Shown piece after piece: positions 26,015 to 35,205 of a stretch of DNA of 64,000 nucleotides. Both the position numbers and the translations under genes were made by a program. The notes under the pieces are model-generated. The model was not told the origin of the DNA. It worked only from the letters and a program-made list of their open reading frames with translations, and did no database searches. Source of the DNA: an uncultured Bryobacteraceae bacterium (GTDB lineage: Bacteria; Acidobacteriota; Terriglobia; Bryobacterales; Bryobacteraceae); NCBI GenBank assembly GCA_938027685.1, contig CALJAM010000015.1, positions 36,482-100,481 on the forward strand, read 5' to 3'. Numbering within the stretch: position 1 is the first letter of the stretch; each line of letters starts with the position of its first letter.

Positions 26015-27145
26015 ATGAGGCGCTTCCAGATCCTGGCGGCTGCGGTCCTGGCATGCCTGCCGGCGGTCGACCACTTGCAGGCTCAGGCGGGTCCGAAAAA
26101 GGAAGGCAGTGAGACGGTGGCCCGTCCCCGCAAGAAGGCGGGCGGCGAAGCCGAACCGACGGAAGAGAAAATTCCATCCAAGTTCGGCAAGAAGAAGGAG
26201 GCGATCCCGCAGGAAGCTCCGTCGTTCCGCACGGAAGTCCTTACCGTGAGCCTCGACGTGGCCGTGCTGGACAACCGAGGCCAGTTCATTCCCAACATCC
26301 CGCGCGCCAACTTCCGCGTACTGGAGGACAACGTTCCGCAACAGATCACCGGCTTCGAGATGGGCGAAGCGCCCATGACCGTCTGCATGGTGATTGAGTT
26401 CAGCAACCTTTTCCAACAGTACTGGACCGAAACCTGGTATCAGACGCTGACCGCTGCCTACGGCTTCCTGGAAACGTTGAAACCCGAGGATTACGTGGCC
26501 GTCGTGGCTTACGACATCCGGCCGGAGATCCTCTCGGACTTTTCCACCGACAAGCGGGCCGCCTACGAGGCCATGTCGCGGCTGCGGATCGCCGCCTACT
26601 CGGAATCGAATCTCTTCGATGCGGTGACCGACGTGGCGCAGCGTATGAGCGACATCGAAGGCCGTAAGGCGATCGTGCTGATCTCTTCAGGGATTGACAC
26701 ATTCAGCAAGATCACGTTTTCCAAGGCGCGCGAGATCCTCCAGAACGCGGGCGTGCCTATCTACGCCATCGGGCTGATGCAGGCGCTGCGCGAGTGGTAC
26801 GACGCCTACGGCATGCTGGGGCCCATTGCGCGGCTGGATTTCCTGCAAGCCGACAACCAGCTCCGCACGTTCGCCAAGGAGACCGGCGGGATGGCCTTCT
26901 TCCCCCGCTTTTATGGGGAGTTCCCCGGCATCTTTCGCTCGATCTCCCAGGCCCTGCGCAACCGCTACTACATCACCTACCAGCCCTCGAACACCAAGCG
27001 CGACGGCAAGTTCCGGCGGATCAAGGTGGAGCTGGTCAACCCGGCCACCAACGAGCCGCTGCGCATCACGGACGAGCGTGGGCGCCCCATCAAGTACACG
27101 ATCATCGCCAAGAGCGGCTACACCGCGCCGCGCGAGGTGGAGTGA
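26015..27145 (+). CDS. Secreted VWFA-related protein of the acidobacterial TIGR03436 type
   Basis: This 376-residue protein has a signal peptide (QILAAAVLACLPAVDHLQAQ) and a basic Lys/Arg/Glu-rich stretch (about 27-65). It then shows the characteristic opening of acidobacterial VWFA-related proteins: VTVSLDVAVLDNRGQ-like sequence followed by IPRANFRVLEDNVPQQITGF. The von Willebrand A fold covers about 115-300. At the MIDAS position the expected DxSxS reads EFSNL, so metal binding may be altered. The C-terminus ends with a RYYITYQPSNTKRDGKFRRI segment. The role is unknown; many paralogues occur in Acidobacteriota. Confidence 0.88.
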   Translation: MRRFQILAAAVLACLPAVDHLQAQAGPKKEGSETVARPRKKAGGEAEPTEEKIPSKFGKKKEAIPQEAPSFRTEVLTVSLDVAVLDNRGQFIPNIPRANFRVLEDNVPQQITGFEMGEAPMTVCMVIEFSNLFQQYWTETWYQTLTAAYGFLETLKPEDYVAVVAYDIRPEILSDFSTDKRAAYEAMSRLRIAAYSESNLFDAVTDVAQRMSDIEGRKAIVLISSGIDTFSKITFSKAREILQNAGVPIYAIGLMQALREWYDAYGMLGPIARLDFLQADNQLRTFAKETGGMAFFPRFYGEFPGIFRSISQALRNRYYITYQPSNTKRDGKFRRIKVELVNPATNEPLRITDERGRPIKYTIIAKSGYTAPREVE

Positions 27146-27220
27146 CCGTCTGGCTAGCAGAATCCCGCGGCAAAAATCAAGCGGAAAATCTCATTTGTCT
27201 TTCAATCCGTTAACGACACA

Positions 27221-27249
27221 TTGACATCCGCACCTACTCTCTGTTACCT
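27221..27249 (+). promoter_or_regulatory. Promoter for the receiver-domain gene
   Basis: A perfect TTGACA (27221-27226) is followed at 17 bp by TTACCT (27244-27249). The ATG at 27264 is only 14 bases downstream of the -10 box, so the predicted 5' leader is very short. Confidence 0.6.
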
Positions 27250-27263
27250 TCGCTGGGTCCGCT

Positions 27264-27716
27264 ATGCGATCCACGCCGGTTCCCGTTCCCGCACGGATTC
27301 TTCTGGTGGACGACAACGAGCTCGGTTTGGCTGCCCGGAAGGCTCTCCTGGAAGAGCAAGGCTATACGGTGAGTACGGCGACCAGCGGGGAAGCCGCGGT
27401 CGAGCTGTTCCGGCATAAGCCGTTCGACATCGTGATCACGGACTTTCGCATGCCCGGGATGAACGGGATCGAGCTGATCCGTCAGATTCGCAGCGAAAAG
27501 CCGGAGGTCCCCATCATCCTGCTCTCGGGTTTCGTCCAGCCGCTGGGTTTGACGGAGCAGGCCACGGGAGCGGATGCCGTGCTGGCCAAAAGCGCCCACG
27601 AGGTCTCGCAGCTCCTGCGCACAGTGGCCAAGCTGCTGCGGCGCAATCGCCGCAAACCTGCCGCCTCTCAATCCGCCGGGCAGAAAGCCCGGCGCTCGCA
27701 TGCCTCGGGTGCCTGA
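27264..27716 (+). CDS. Single-domain (CheY-like) response regulator
   Basis: The 150-residue protein consists of one receiver domain with all key residues: D16 and D17 in RILLVDDNE, the phospho-acceptor D60 in IVITDFRMPGMNG, S88 in ILLSGF, and K109 in LAKSAHE. A basic Arg/Lys/Ser-rich tail of about 25 residues follows. There is no output domain, so it must act through partner proteins. No kinase gene is adjacent. It has its own promoter and lies between the VWFA gene and a metal-dependent hydrolase gene. Confidence 0.92.
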   Translation: MRSTPVPVPARILLVDDNELGLAARKALLEEQGYTVSTATSGEAAVELFRHKPFDIVITDFRMPGMNGIELIRQIRSEKPEVPIILLSGFVQPLGLTEQATGADAVLAKSAHEVSQLLRTVAKLLRRNRRKPAASQSAGQKARRSHASGA

Positions 27717-27800
27717 AAGCGGCGGGGCGCTGTCCGTGTTTTATCATCTAAAGCGAATACCCGTTCAGACGGGGCTGACTCGGAAGCAAGGAGGCTTAGC

Positions 27801-28496
27801 GTGGAGATCACCTGGCTCGGTCACGGAACCATGCAGTTCAGGTTGGACAGCGGGGAAGTTTATCTGTTGGATCCCTGGCTGGAGGGCAATCCTGCCTATC
27901 CGGCCGGTCATTCGCTCGACCGCCTCGACGCCATCCTGATCACGCACGGCCACTTCGACCACCTCAGTAGCGTACCGGCGTTGGCGGCGCGCTTCGCGCC
28001 CGAAATCGTCGCCATCTACGAGGTCTCCCACTGGCTGGGCAACAAGGGCGTCAGTAAGCTCATAGGCATGAACAAGGGAGGTACGGTGCAACTGGGCCCC
28101 CTGCGCGTCACCATGACGCACGCCGTACACTCCAGCGGTATCGAGGAGGACGGTCGCCTGATGTACGGCGGCGAAGCCGCCGGATATGTTCTACATCTGC
28201 CCGACGGGCGCCGCATCTACTGCTCCGGCGACACGACGGTGTTCTCCGACATGCAGCTCATCGGGCAACTGTACCGTCCGCAGTTGGCGGTGTTGCCCAT
28301 CGGCGGCCTGTACACGATGGGCCCGGCCGAGGCCGCCCTGGCGTGCAAGATGCTGCGGCCGGCCAAAGTCATCCCCACGCACTTTGGGACTTTCCCGCCG
28401 CTCACCGGCCGACCCGAGCAGTTAGCCGAGCTGATTTCCGATCTGCCCGAGACCGAAGTATGGACGCTGGAGCCGGGCAAGCCCGTGCGTTGGTAA
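27801..28496 (+). CDS. UPF0173-type metal-dependent hydrolase (metallo-beta-lactamase fold)
   Basis: The 231-residue protein begins MEITWLGHGTMQFRLDSG, as UPF0173 members do, and carries the HxHxDH metal motif as THGHFDH, a later His (about 113), the GDT motif (CSGDTTVFSDM) and the terminal PTHFGTFPPLTG. This is a cytoplasmic beta-lactamase-fold hydrolase of unknown substrate. The start is GTG 27801 with an AGGAGG site six bases upstream, which fixes it well. Its 3' end converges on maeB. Confidence 0.92.
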   Translation: MEITWLGHGTMQFRLDSGEVYLLDPWLEGNPAYPAGHSLDRLDAILITHGHFDHLSSVPALAARFAPEIVAIYEVSHWLGNKGVSKLIGMNKGGTVQLGPLRVTMTHAVHSSGIEEDGRLMYGGEAAGYVLHLPDGRRIYCSGDTTVFSDMQLIGQLYRPQLAVLPIGGLYTMGPAEAALACKMLRPAKVIPTHFGTFPPLTGRPEQLAELISDLPETEVWTLEPGKPVRW

Positions 28497-28526
28497 GGGC
28501 CGCCTGGGCCCGACCCGCCGCCCTTA
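28494..28526. terminator. Inverted repeat between convergent genes
   Basis: TAAGGGC (28494-28500) and GCCCTTA (28520-28526) form a 7-bp stem with a 19-nt GC-rich loop exactly between the hydrolase stop and the maeB stop. There is no T-tract, so termination is only a possibility. Confidence 0.3.
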
Positions 28527-28545
28527 GTCTGCGGCGTAACCGCCG

Positions 28546-30834
28546 TCAGCGAGGGCCGGGCGTCCTCTCGAGCGGCTGCCGAGCGCAGGCTTCCTGAGCG
28601 TCCACCACCGCGATGGCGGCCATGTTGACGATTTCGTTGACTTCCGCGCCGCGTTGCAGCACGTGCACCGGCCGCGACATGCCCATCAGGATCGGGCCGA
28701 TGACCTCGCAACCGCCGATGCGGTTCAACAGCTTGTAGGCGATGTTGCCCGCCTCCAGATCCGGAAAGATCAGCACGTTGGCCCCGCCCTTGAGGCGGCT
28801 GAACGGATAATCCTCCTCCAGGATCTCAGGCGTGACGGCGGTGTCGGCCTGCATCTCGCCGTCCACGATCAGATCGGGCTCGCGCTGCTTGACCAGCTCC
28901 ACCGCCCGTCGAACCTTATCCGCCAGCGGATGCCGTGTGCTGCCGAAGTTGGAGAACGAGAGCATGGCCACCCTGGGCTCGACGTTGAAACGCCGCGCCA
29001 TTTCCGCCGTGCAGATGGCGATCTCGGCCAGATCTTCGGCGGTCGGTTCTATGTTCACCGTGCAGTCGGCCAGGAAATAAAGTTCGCGCTTGGGTGAAAT
29101 CAGCAGGTACAGACCGGAGACCTTCGTCAGACCTTCACGAACCGATATCACCTGCAACGCCGGCCGGATCGTATCCGGGTAGTGCTGGGTCAGCCCGCCG
29201 ATGAGGGCGTCGGCATCCCCCATGCGCACCATCATGGCGCCGAAGACGTTGCGGTTGAGGATCAACTGGGCGGCTTCCCTGCGCGTAACGCCCTTGCGCT
29301 GCCGCAGCCGGAACAGTTCCTCGATGTATTCGGACAGGCGTGAGAAACGCGCCGGCTCGATGATCTGTGCGCCGTCCAGGTTCAGGCGCAGCTCTTCGAT
29401 GCGGGCCCGGATCAGCTTCTCGTTGCCCAACAGGATCGGCCGCGCGATCTTTTCGTCTAGAAGGATCTGGCTGGCCCGCAGCATTTTGCTTTCTTCCCCT
29501 TCAGGGAAGACCACACGCTTGGGATCCCGCTGCGCTTTTTGGATCATCATGCGCGTGACTTCGTAAGCCTTGCCCAGGCGCTGCGCCAGTTGCTCCCTGT
29601 ACTCCTCGATGTTCACCGGCTGCTGCGCTACCCCGGAGCGCATGGCGGCTTCCGCCACCGCCGCCGATTCCCAAATCAGAACCCGAGGGTCGAACGGCTT
29701 GGGGATGATGTATTCCGGACCGAAGGACATTTCCTCGACGCCGTAGGCGCGCCTCACGGAATCCGGAACGTCCTGCTTGGCCAGGGCCGCCAGCGCTCGT
29801 GTGGCCGCCAGTTTCATTTCGTCGTTGATCGCCGTGGCGCGGACGTCGAGCGCGCCGCGGAAAATGAAGGGGAACCCGAGCACGTTGTTGACTTGATTGG
29901 GATAGTCCGAGCGGCCCGTGGCTATGATGGCGTCCGGGCGCGCTCGCTTGCCCTCTTCGTAGGGGATCTCGGGATCGGGATTGGCCATGGCGAAAATGAT
30001 GGGCCGCTCCGCCATCGACCGCACCATCTCGGGCGTGACGCAATTGGCCACGGAAAGGCCGATGAAGACGTCGGCTCCCTTCATCGCTTCGGCCAGCGTG
30101 CGCAGGGGCGTATCTTGCACGAACCGCGCCTTGTAGGGGTTCATGCCTTCCTCGCGCCCCTTGTAAAGCACGCCCTTGGAATCGCACATGATGATGTTCT
30201 CGCGCCGCACGCCCAGCCGGATGTAATGCTCCGCACAGGCAATGGCGCTGGCGCCTGCCCCGTTGATCACCATGCGAATTTCGTCGATGCGCTTGTCCAC
30301 CAGCTCGAGCGCGTTGAGCAGGGCCGCGCCGGAGATGATCGCCGTCCCGTGCTGGTCGTCGTGAAAGACCGGGATCCGCAGCGTGCGTTTCAGCTCTTCC
30401 TCAATGAGGAAACATTCCGGGGCCTTGATGTCTTCAAGGTTGATCCCACCGAAAGTGGGCTCCAACAGCTGGCAGGCGCGGATCACCTCGCGCGGGTCCT
30501 CGGTGGCCAACTCGATGTCGAAGACGTCGATGTCGGCGAAACGTTTGAACAGAACCGCCTTGCCCTCCATCACGGGCTTACTCGCCTGAGCTCCGATGTT
30601 GCCGAGTCCCAACACTGCAGTCCCGTTGCTGACCACCGCTACCAGATTGCCCTTGGCCGTGTACCGGTAAGCCAGCGAGGGATCGCGCTCGATCTCCTTA
30701 CAGGGAATCGCCACGCCCGGCGAATAGGCCAGACTCAGATCTCGCTGCGTCCGACAGGGCTTGGTAGGAACGATGGAAAGCTTGCCCGCCGGCGGACCGG
30801 CGTGATATTCGAGAGCATCTTCTCTGCGGATCAT
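28546..30834 (-). CDS. maeB: NADP-dependent malic enzyme with C-terminal phosphotransacetylase-like domain
   Basis: MaeB-type enzymes decarboxylate malate to pyruvate with NAD(P) reduction. The 762 residues comprise a malic enzyme region (about 1-430) with [46 protein letters not shown] and [20 protein letters not shown], then a phosphotransacetylase-like domain (about 430-762) beginning [15 protein letters not shown]. The second domain is usually regulatory, binding acetyl-CoA, and not catalytic. Length and order are typical of the hybrid form. The start at ATG 30834 lies downstream of an inverted repeat. Confidence 0.95.
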   Translation of the reverse strand: MIRREDALEYHAGPPAGKLSIVPTKPCRTQRDLSLAYSPGVAIPCKEIERDPSLAYRYTAKGNLVAVVSNGTAVLGLGNIGAQASKPVMEGKAVLFKRFADIDVFDIELATEDPREVIRACQLLEPTFGGINLEDIKAPECFLIEEELKRTLRIPVFHDDQHGTAIISGAALLNALELVDKRIDEIRMVINGAGASAIACAEHYIRLGVRRENIIMCDSKGVLYKGREEGMNPYKARFVQDTPLRTLAEAMKGADVFIGLSVANCVTPEMVRSMAERPIIFAMANPDPEIPYEEGKRARPDAIIATGRSDYPNQVNNVLGFPFIFRGALDVRATAINDEMKLAATRALAALAKQDVPDSVRRAYGVEEMSFGPEYIIPKPFDPRVLIWESAAVAEAAMRSGVAQQPVNIEEYREQLAQRLGKAYEVTRMMIQKAQRDPKRVVFPEGEESKMLRASQILLDEKIARPILLGNEKLIRARIEELRLNLDGAQIIEPARFSRLSEYIEELFRLRQRKGVTRREAAQLILNRNVFGAMMVRMGDADALIGGLTQHYPDTIRPALQVISVREGLTKVSGLYLLISPKRELYFLADCTVNIEPTAEDLAEIAICTAEMARRFNVEPRVAMLSFSNFGSTRHPLADKVRRAVELVKQREPDLIVDGEMQADTAVTPEILEEDYPFSRLKGGANVLIFPDLEAGNIAYKLLNRIGGCEVIGPILMGMSRPVHVLQRGAEVNEIVNMAAIAVVDAQEACARQPLERTPGPR

Positions 30835-30856
30835 GATCTCACCCCATGGGACCGTA

Positions 30857-30880
30857 CGAGCGCCGGCATGCCGACGCTCG
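30857..30880. repeat. Imperfect 24-bp inverted repeat in the maeB leader
   Basis: CGAGCG (30857-30862) and CGCTCG (30875-30880) flank the palindrome CGGCATGCCG (30864-30873), with one C/A mismatch pair. It lies 23 bp upstream of maeB. It could be an operator or an mRNA hairpin; no T-tract follows. Confidence 0.4.
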
Positions 30881-30911
30881 CGAAGTTAGCATAGCAGCTA
30901 AGACAAAATCT

Positions 30912-32120
30912 TTACCGGCGCCCGAGGGCGCCGGCCAACGCAGGAATGACCTGGGCCAGTCGGGCTACGGCCTGCTCGAGGGCGGCCGCATCGGGTGCGC
31001 CGCCCTGCGCTATACGGGCGCTACCCCCACCCCTGCCGCCGACGTGCGCCAGCGCCTCGCCGAGCAGGCGGCCTGCGTCCCACCCGCCGTCCGGGGACAC
31101 TGCCAGCAACAGCGCCGGCGGCTCGGAACCTATGGCCAGGAAGACCGCGCGTGACCCGGAGCAGAAACCTTGGGCGACCGCCCGGAGCTCTTCGTCCAGC
31201 TTCCCCCTGAAGCGCTCGACGTGGCAACGTATTTCCGATTCCGCAGGCGCCGTGGCGGCGTACAGCTCGCGCCCGCGCCGTTCGGCCAGCTCGAGCGCGA
31301 GCTTGCGGCGCGCTTTCTCCGCCTCCTCGAGCATCCTGGCCTGCGTCGCCACCAGCTCGGGCGCCCGATCCAGAGAGACCGAAAGGGTGCGGGCAACGGC
31401 CGCGAGGGCGTCGTGATCGGCCCGTGCACGCCGGATTGCCCGGAGGCCGCAGACGAACTCCACGCGCACGCCGCCATGCGCACGGTCGAGTTTGCGTACG
31501 AAGATGGGGCCGATTTCCCCGGTTGCCCTCACGTGCGTGCCGCCGCAGGCAACGCGATCCACGCCCTCGATGGTCACGATGCGCAGGGGGCCGGGGCGCT
31601 CCACCGGCCTGCGCAGCTCCGCCGTCGCGCCCGCTTCATCCCACTCGATGCGAATGGGCAGATTCTGCACCACGACCTCATTGGCCCGTTCCTCGGCTCT
31701 CACGGCCTGGCGCCACGAAAGCGACGAGAGGGCCAAATCAATGGTGGAGACTTCGGCCCCCAGATGAAAGCCCACCGTGGGCGCCCCGTACAGATCCAGG
31801 AAGACCGCCGAGAGCAAGTGCTGCCCGCTGTGCTGCTGCATGTGGTCGAAACGGCGTTCCCAGTCGATACGACCTTTCACGCGATCTTCGGGCACGGGCG
31901 CCTCCAGCAGGTGCGCGATGCGTTCGCCCTCCTCGAAGACCCGGCGCACCGGCACGCCGTTGATCCAACCCGTATCGGAAGGCTGTCCACCCGACTCCGG
32001 GTAGAAAGCGGTCCGGTTCAGGTACAAGCGCAGGCCGCCCTCCTCCCGTCCAATCACATCAGCCTGGAATTCACGCAGGTAACTGTCTTCCCAGTAAAGC
32101 CGCGCGCTTCTCAGATCCAC
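30912..32120 (-). CDS. AlaX-like alanyl-tRNA editing protein with DHHA1 domain
   Basis: The product of about 402 residues resembles the editing half of alanyl-tRNA synthetase. It has an N-terminal segment with LNRTAFYPESGGQPSDTGW, the zinc-binding HMQQHSGQH (H93, H97) and CGGTH (C192, H196) motifs, and a C-terminal DHHA1 domain ending GGRGGGSARIAQGG. It lacks the aminoacylation core, so it should hydrolyse mischarged Ser- or Gly-tRNA(Ala). I set the start at GTG 32120, overlapping the nuoA end by 10 bp; any further upstream start would be a frame inside nuoA. The coupling with nuoA is odd. Confidence 0.88.
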   Translation of the reverse strand: MDLRSARLYWEDSYLREFQADVIGREEGGLRLYLNRTAFYPESGGQPSDTGWINGVPVRRVFEEGERIAHLLEAPVPEDRVKGRIDWERRFDHMQQHSGQHLLSAVFLDLYGAPTVGFHLGAEVSTIDLALSSLSWRQAVRAEERANEVVVQNLPIRIEWDEAGATAELRRPVERPGPLRIVTIEGVDRVACGGTHVRATGEIGPIFVRKLDRAHGGVRVEFVCGLRAIRRARADHDALAAVARTLSVSLDRAPELVATQARMLEEAEKARRKLALELAERRGRELYAATAPAESEIRCHVERFRGKLDEELRAVAQGFCSGSRAVFLAIGSEPPALLLAVSPDGGWDAGRLLGEALAHVGGRGGGSARIAQGGAPDAAALEQAVARLAQVIPALAGALGRR

Positions 32121-32467
32121 TCCAGGGCGCCCTTCTTGTAAGCCCAAATGTAGCCGACGATCAGTATGGCGAGAAAGACGGCCACCTCTGCCACGCCGAA
32201 CCAGCCCAGCTGTCGGTAATAAACCGCCCAAGGGAACAGGAAGATGGTTTCGACGTCGAAGATCACAAACAGGATGGCGACCACGTAAAAGCGGACCGTG
32301 TAACGCCCGCGCGAATCCGAAACGGCTCGGATCCCGCATTCGTAGGCTTCCTGTTTAACCTCGCCGGGCGCCGACGGGCGGACCAGCTTGGCCAGTCCCA
32401 GCACGGCGACGGCGAAGATCGCCGCGAACAGGCCCAGCGCAAAGATGGGCAGATAGCCCTCGGGCAT
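32111..32467 (-). CDS. nuoA: NADH-quinone oxidoreductase subunit A (orphan)
   Basis: NuoA/NdhC is a small membrane subunit of respiratory complex I. The 118-residue protein has three hydrophobic segments (about 6-26, 62-82, 88-108), the conserved loop PGEVKQEAYECGIRA with the family's ExYECG motif, and RFYVVAILFVIFDVETIFLFPWA. These match NuoA well. The usual nuoB-N genes are not next to it: the upstream gene is a thiol peroxidase and the downstream one an AlaX-like protein. It may be a second copy or a detached member of the complex. Confidence 0.93.
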   Translation of the reverse strand: MPEGYLPIFALGLFAAIFAVAVLGLAKLVRPSAPGEVKQEAYECGIRAVSDSRGRYTVRFYVVAILFVIFDVETIFLFPWAVYYRQLGWFGVAEVAVFLAILIVGYIWAYKKGALEWI

Positions 32468-32509
32468 ACCGCCAATATAGCACGGGAATGGCGCGGGGCC
32501 GCGGCGGGC

Positions 32510-33037
32510 TCAAGTCGCACTGAGCAACTGGCGCGCCACGTTGAGCGCCGAGTCGAAGTCCGGGAAATCGGTGATCTCTTTGACGTACTCGACGTGACGG
32601 ATGACGTTGTCCCGGTCGACGACGAAAATGGCGCGGGACTCGATGCGCAGTTCCTTGATCAGCGTTCCCCAGTTCTGGCCGAAGGAAGCCAGGCGGTGGT
32701 CCGAGAGCATCTTGACGTGGTCCACCCCGAAGGCGCCGCACCAGCGTCGCTGCGCGAAAGGCAGATCCACGCTGACCGCGTAGACCTCGAGACCCGGCAG
32801 CTTTGCGGCCTCGTCATTGAACCGTTTCGTCTGCGCGTCGCAGACCGGCGTATCCAGCGAGGGCACCACGCTAAAAATCCGCACCGATCGACCGGTGTCG
32901 GCCAGCCTCACCGGTTGGAGGTTTACGTCCACGCACTCGAAATCCGGCGCCGGATCCCCGACCCTCAGAGCGGGTCCCACCAGCGTTAAGGGCTTCCCTT
33001 TGAGCGTAACTGCTGCTTCTCTTTCCACAGGATTCAT
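32510..33037 (-). CDS. tpx: Thiol peroxidase (atypical 2-Cys peroxiredoxin)
   Basis: Tpx reduces organic peroxides and hydrogen peroxide, probably using thioredoxin. The 175-residue protein has the peroxidatic cysteine motif SLDTPVCDAQT (Cys about 66) and the resolving cysteine in QRRWCGAFGVDHV (about 100), spaced as in the Tpx class. A conserved Arg (SRAIFVVD) is present. The ATG at 33037 has an AGAGGAGA ribosome site. Its order with nuoA downstream is not typical. Confidence 0.94.
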   Translation of the reverse strand: MNPVEREAAVTLKGKPLTLVGPALRVGDPAPDFECVDVNLQPVRLADTGRSVRIFSVVPSLDTPVCDAQTKRFNDEAAKLPGLEVYAVSVDLPFAQRRWCGAFGVDHVKMLSDHRLASFGQNWGTLIKELRIESRAIFVVDRDNVIRHVEYVKEITDFPDFDSALNVARQLLSAT

Positions 33038-33077
33038 ACGATTGTCTCCTCTTTGCCTACAAGCCGAAGTCCAACGA

Positions 33078-35150
33078 TCAGACTGAGCTTGAACTCTCGG
33101 ATCGCAACTGCCGCGCCAGTTCCGCCGGATCGCTCACCGGCGCACGGCAGGAAAAATTTTCGCACAGGTGGGCGGCCGGGCCGCCGACTTCACCCGGCAC
33201 GCGGCCGCTCCATGCGACCGGACCGCGATCAGCCGCCGCGAGCACCACGACATCCGGGAAGAAGCCCACATCCACTACGCGCCGCAAACGGCGCAGGCCT
33301 GCATCCGCCGGGTTTCCCTGCAAAACCACTTGGCGAAATCCGGTCGGCTCGTACAACACCGCTGCCAGCATCAGCGGCAGCGAATCCGGCGCATGGTGGA
33401 GCTGGCGGCCGAAGGCGGCCAGCGTACGCCGAGCCTGCTCGTGGAACTCTGCGCGGCCGGTCAGCGCGAACAGCCGCAGCGAGTTGAGCACCGACACCGA
33501 GTTGGCCGAGGGCTCGGCGCCATCGTAGTGGTCCTTGAGCCGCACGGGCAAGGCGGCGTCGCCACGCGCCGTGAAGAAGCCGCCGTGAACGACGTCCTCG
33601 AAGAGCGCCGACTGCTCGTCGGCCAGCCGCACTGCCCATGAAAGGTGACTTTCCTCGAGCGAGGCCTCGTAAAGGTCGAGCAGTCCTTGTATCAGAAAGG
33701 CGTAATCCTCCAAAAAGGCCGGAATGCCCGCCTCACCGCGCCAGTACCGACGCAACAGCGCTTCCCCGGCGGTCAGACGCTCGCGCAGGAAACGGGCGCA
33801 AGCGATCGCGGCTTCCAAATAGGAGTCCTGCTCGAGCACACGCGCAGCGCGGGCAAGGGCGGAGAGCATCAAGCCGTTCCAGCAGGTCAGGATCTTGTCG
33901 TCGCGCACCGGGGCCGGTCTCGCATCGCGCCGTGCCAGGAGTTTCTTTCGCGCCTCGCTAAGGGTCCTTGACGCCTGGGCAGCATCCATCCCGGCTCGCT
34001 GGGCCGTTTCCTCCAGCGTTTGGGCCTCGCGGAGAACCCACCGACCCTCGGCCTGCACGCCATAGTGAGCACACACCCACGCCGCCGTGGGCTCGCCCAG
34101 CACCGCGCGGACCTCTTCCGCGCTCCAGAGGTAGTAGGCGCCTTCCTCGGTGGCGTCCGGATGGGCGGCGTCCAACGCGCTGTCCGCATCCTCAGCGGAG
34201 TAGAACCCGCCCGCCGGATCCCGCATCCGCCCCAGCACGTAACCGAGGGTTTCAACCGCCACTTCGCGGAACAGCGGCTCGCCGCTTACCTGCCAGGCCT
34301 CCAGATAACAGACGATCAGTTGCGCCTGATCGTAGAGCATCTTCTCGAAATGAGGCACCCGCCAGGCCTCGTCCACCGAATAGCGATGAAAGCCGCCGCC
34401 CAAGTGGTCGCGGATGCCGCCCCGCGCCATGCCGCGCAGAGTCTCGAGCACCATTTCCCGCGCCTCGGCCCGGCCGGTTCGCGCCCAAAAGCGGAGCAGG
34501 AATTGGAGGACCGCCGGACGCGGGAATTTGGGTGCGTCCCCGAAGCCTCCGTACGCGCGATCGAAAGTGCGGCGAAAGATCTGGAAGGCGGAGTCGGCTA
34601 CCATTGGGCCGATCGGATAAGCCCCGCCTACCTGCCCGGACGCCCATCGCTGCAATTGTTCCATGGCGCGTACCGCCACCGCACCGACGCGCCGGCGGTC
34701 GTTCGCCCAGGCGGTGGCGATCGTGCGCAGCACCTGAGCGAAGCCGGGACGCCCGTAGCGGCTCTCGGGCGGAAAGTACGTGCCCCCGTAGAAGGGCTGC
34801 CCGTCCGGAGTGAGAAACACCGACATCGGCCATCCGCCCGCGCCAGTGGCGGCTTCGACGAACATCATGTAGAAGCGGTCGACGTCCGGACGTTCCTCCC
34901 GGTCGACTTTGATAGGGATGAAGTAACGGTTCAACAGTTGCGCTATCGCCTCGTCCTGGAAAGACTCGCGCTCCATGACATGGCACCAGTGGCAGGTCGA
35001 GTAACCCACGGAGAGAAAGATGGGTTTGTCCTCCCGGCGGGCCTCTTCGAAAGCCTCTTCGCCCCATGGGCGCCAGTCCACGGGATTGTAGGCGTGCTGT
35101 AGCAGATAAGGGCTTTTTTCACGGATCAGGCGGTTCGGTGTTGCGGCCAT
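33078..35150 (-). CDS. DUF255/YyaL-like thioredoxin-domain protein
   Basis: The 690-residue protein starts with [20 protein letters not shown], the hallmark of the DUF255 (spermatogenesis-associated protein 20-like) family, followed by a thioredoxin-like fold with the CxxC motif in [18 protein letters not shown]. The rest (about 200-690) is an all-helical barrel resembling six-hairpin glycosidases, with [17 protein letters not shown] and [13 protein letters not shown]. The biochemical role is not known; a redox-linked or N-acyl sugar epimerase-like activity is only suggested by the fold. It is a full-length member. Confidence 0.9.
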   Translation of the reverse strand: MAATPNRLIREKSPYLLQHAYNPVDWRPWGEEAFEEARREDKPIFLSVGYSTCHWCHVMERESFQDEAIAQLLNRYFIPIKVDREERPDVDRFYMMFVEAATGAGGWPMSVFLTPDGQPFYGGTYFPPESRYGRPGFAQVLRTIATAWANDRRRVGAVAVRAMEQLQRWASGQVGGAYPIGPMVADSAFQIFRRTFDRAYGGFGDAPKFPRPAVLQFLLRFWARTGRAEAREMVLETLRGMARGGIRDHLGGGFHRYSVDEAWRVPHFEKMLYDQAQLIVCYLEAWQVSGEPLFREVAVETLGYVLGRMRDPAGGFYSAEDADSALDAAHPDATEEGAYYLWSAEEVRAVLGEPTAAWVCAHYGVQAEGRWVLREAQTLEETAQRAGMDAAQASRTLSEARKKLLARRDARPAPVRDDKILTCWNGLMLSALARAARVLEQDSYLEAAIACARFLRERLTAGEALLRRYWRGEAGIPAFLEDYAFLIQGLLDLYEASLEESHLSWAVRLADEQSALFEDVVHGGFFTARGDAALPVRLKDHYDGAEPSANSVSVLNSLRLFALTGRAEFHEQARRTLAAFGRQLHHAPDSLPLMLAAVLYEPTGFRQVVLQGNPADAGLRRLRRVVDVGFFPDVVVLAAADRGPVAWSGRVPGEVGGPAAHLCENFSCRAPVSDPAELARQLRSESSSSV

Positions 35151-35205
35151 TCGACCCGCGTCCTCTAGTTAGCAGATGACGCGAGGCAGGCCTCCGATGC
35201 GAGAA

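Noticed and set aside
28494..28526. TAAGGGC/GCCCTTA repeat as a firm bidirectional terminator
   Set aside because: The stem is short with a 19-nt loop and no T-tract on either strand, so it is kept only as a low-confidence feature and not as a finding.
34020..35102. 360-codon plus-strand frame opposite the DUF255 gene
   Set aside because: The minus-strand gene has the DUF255 hallmark and CxxC; the antisense frame lacks any recognisable motif.
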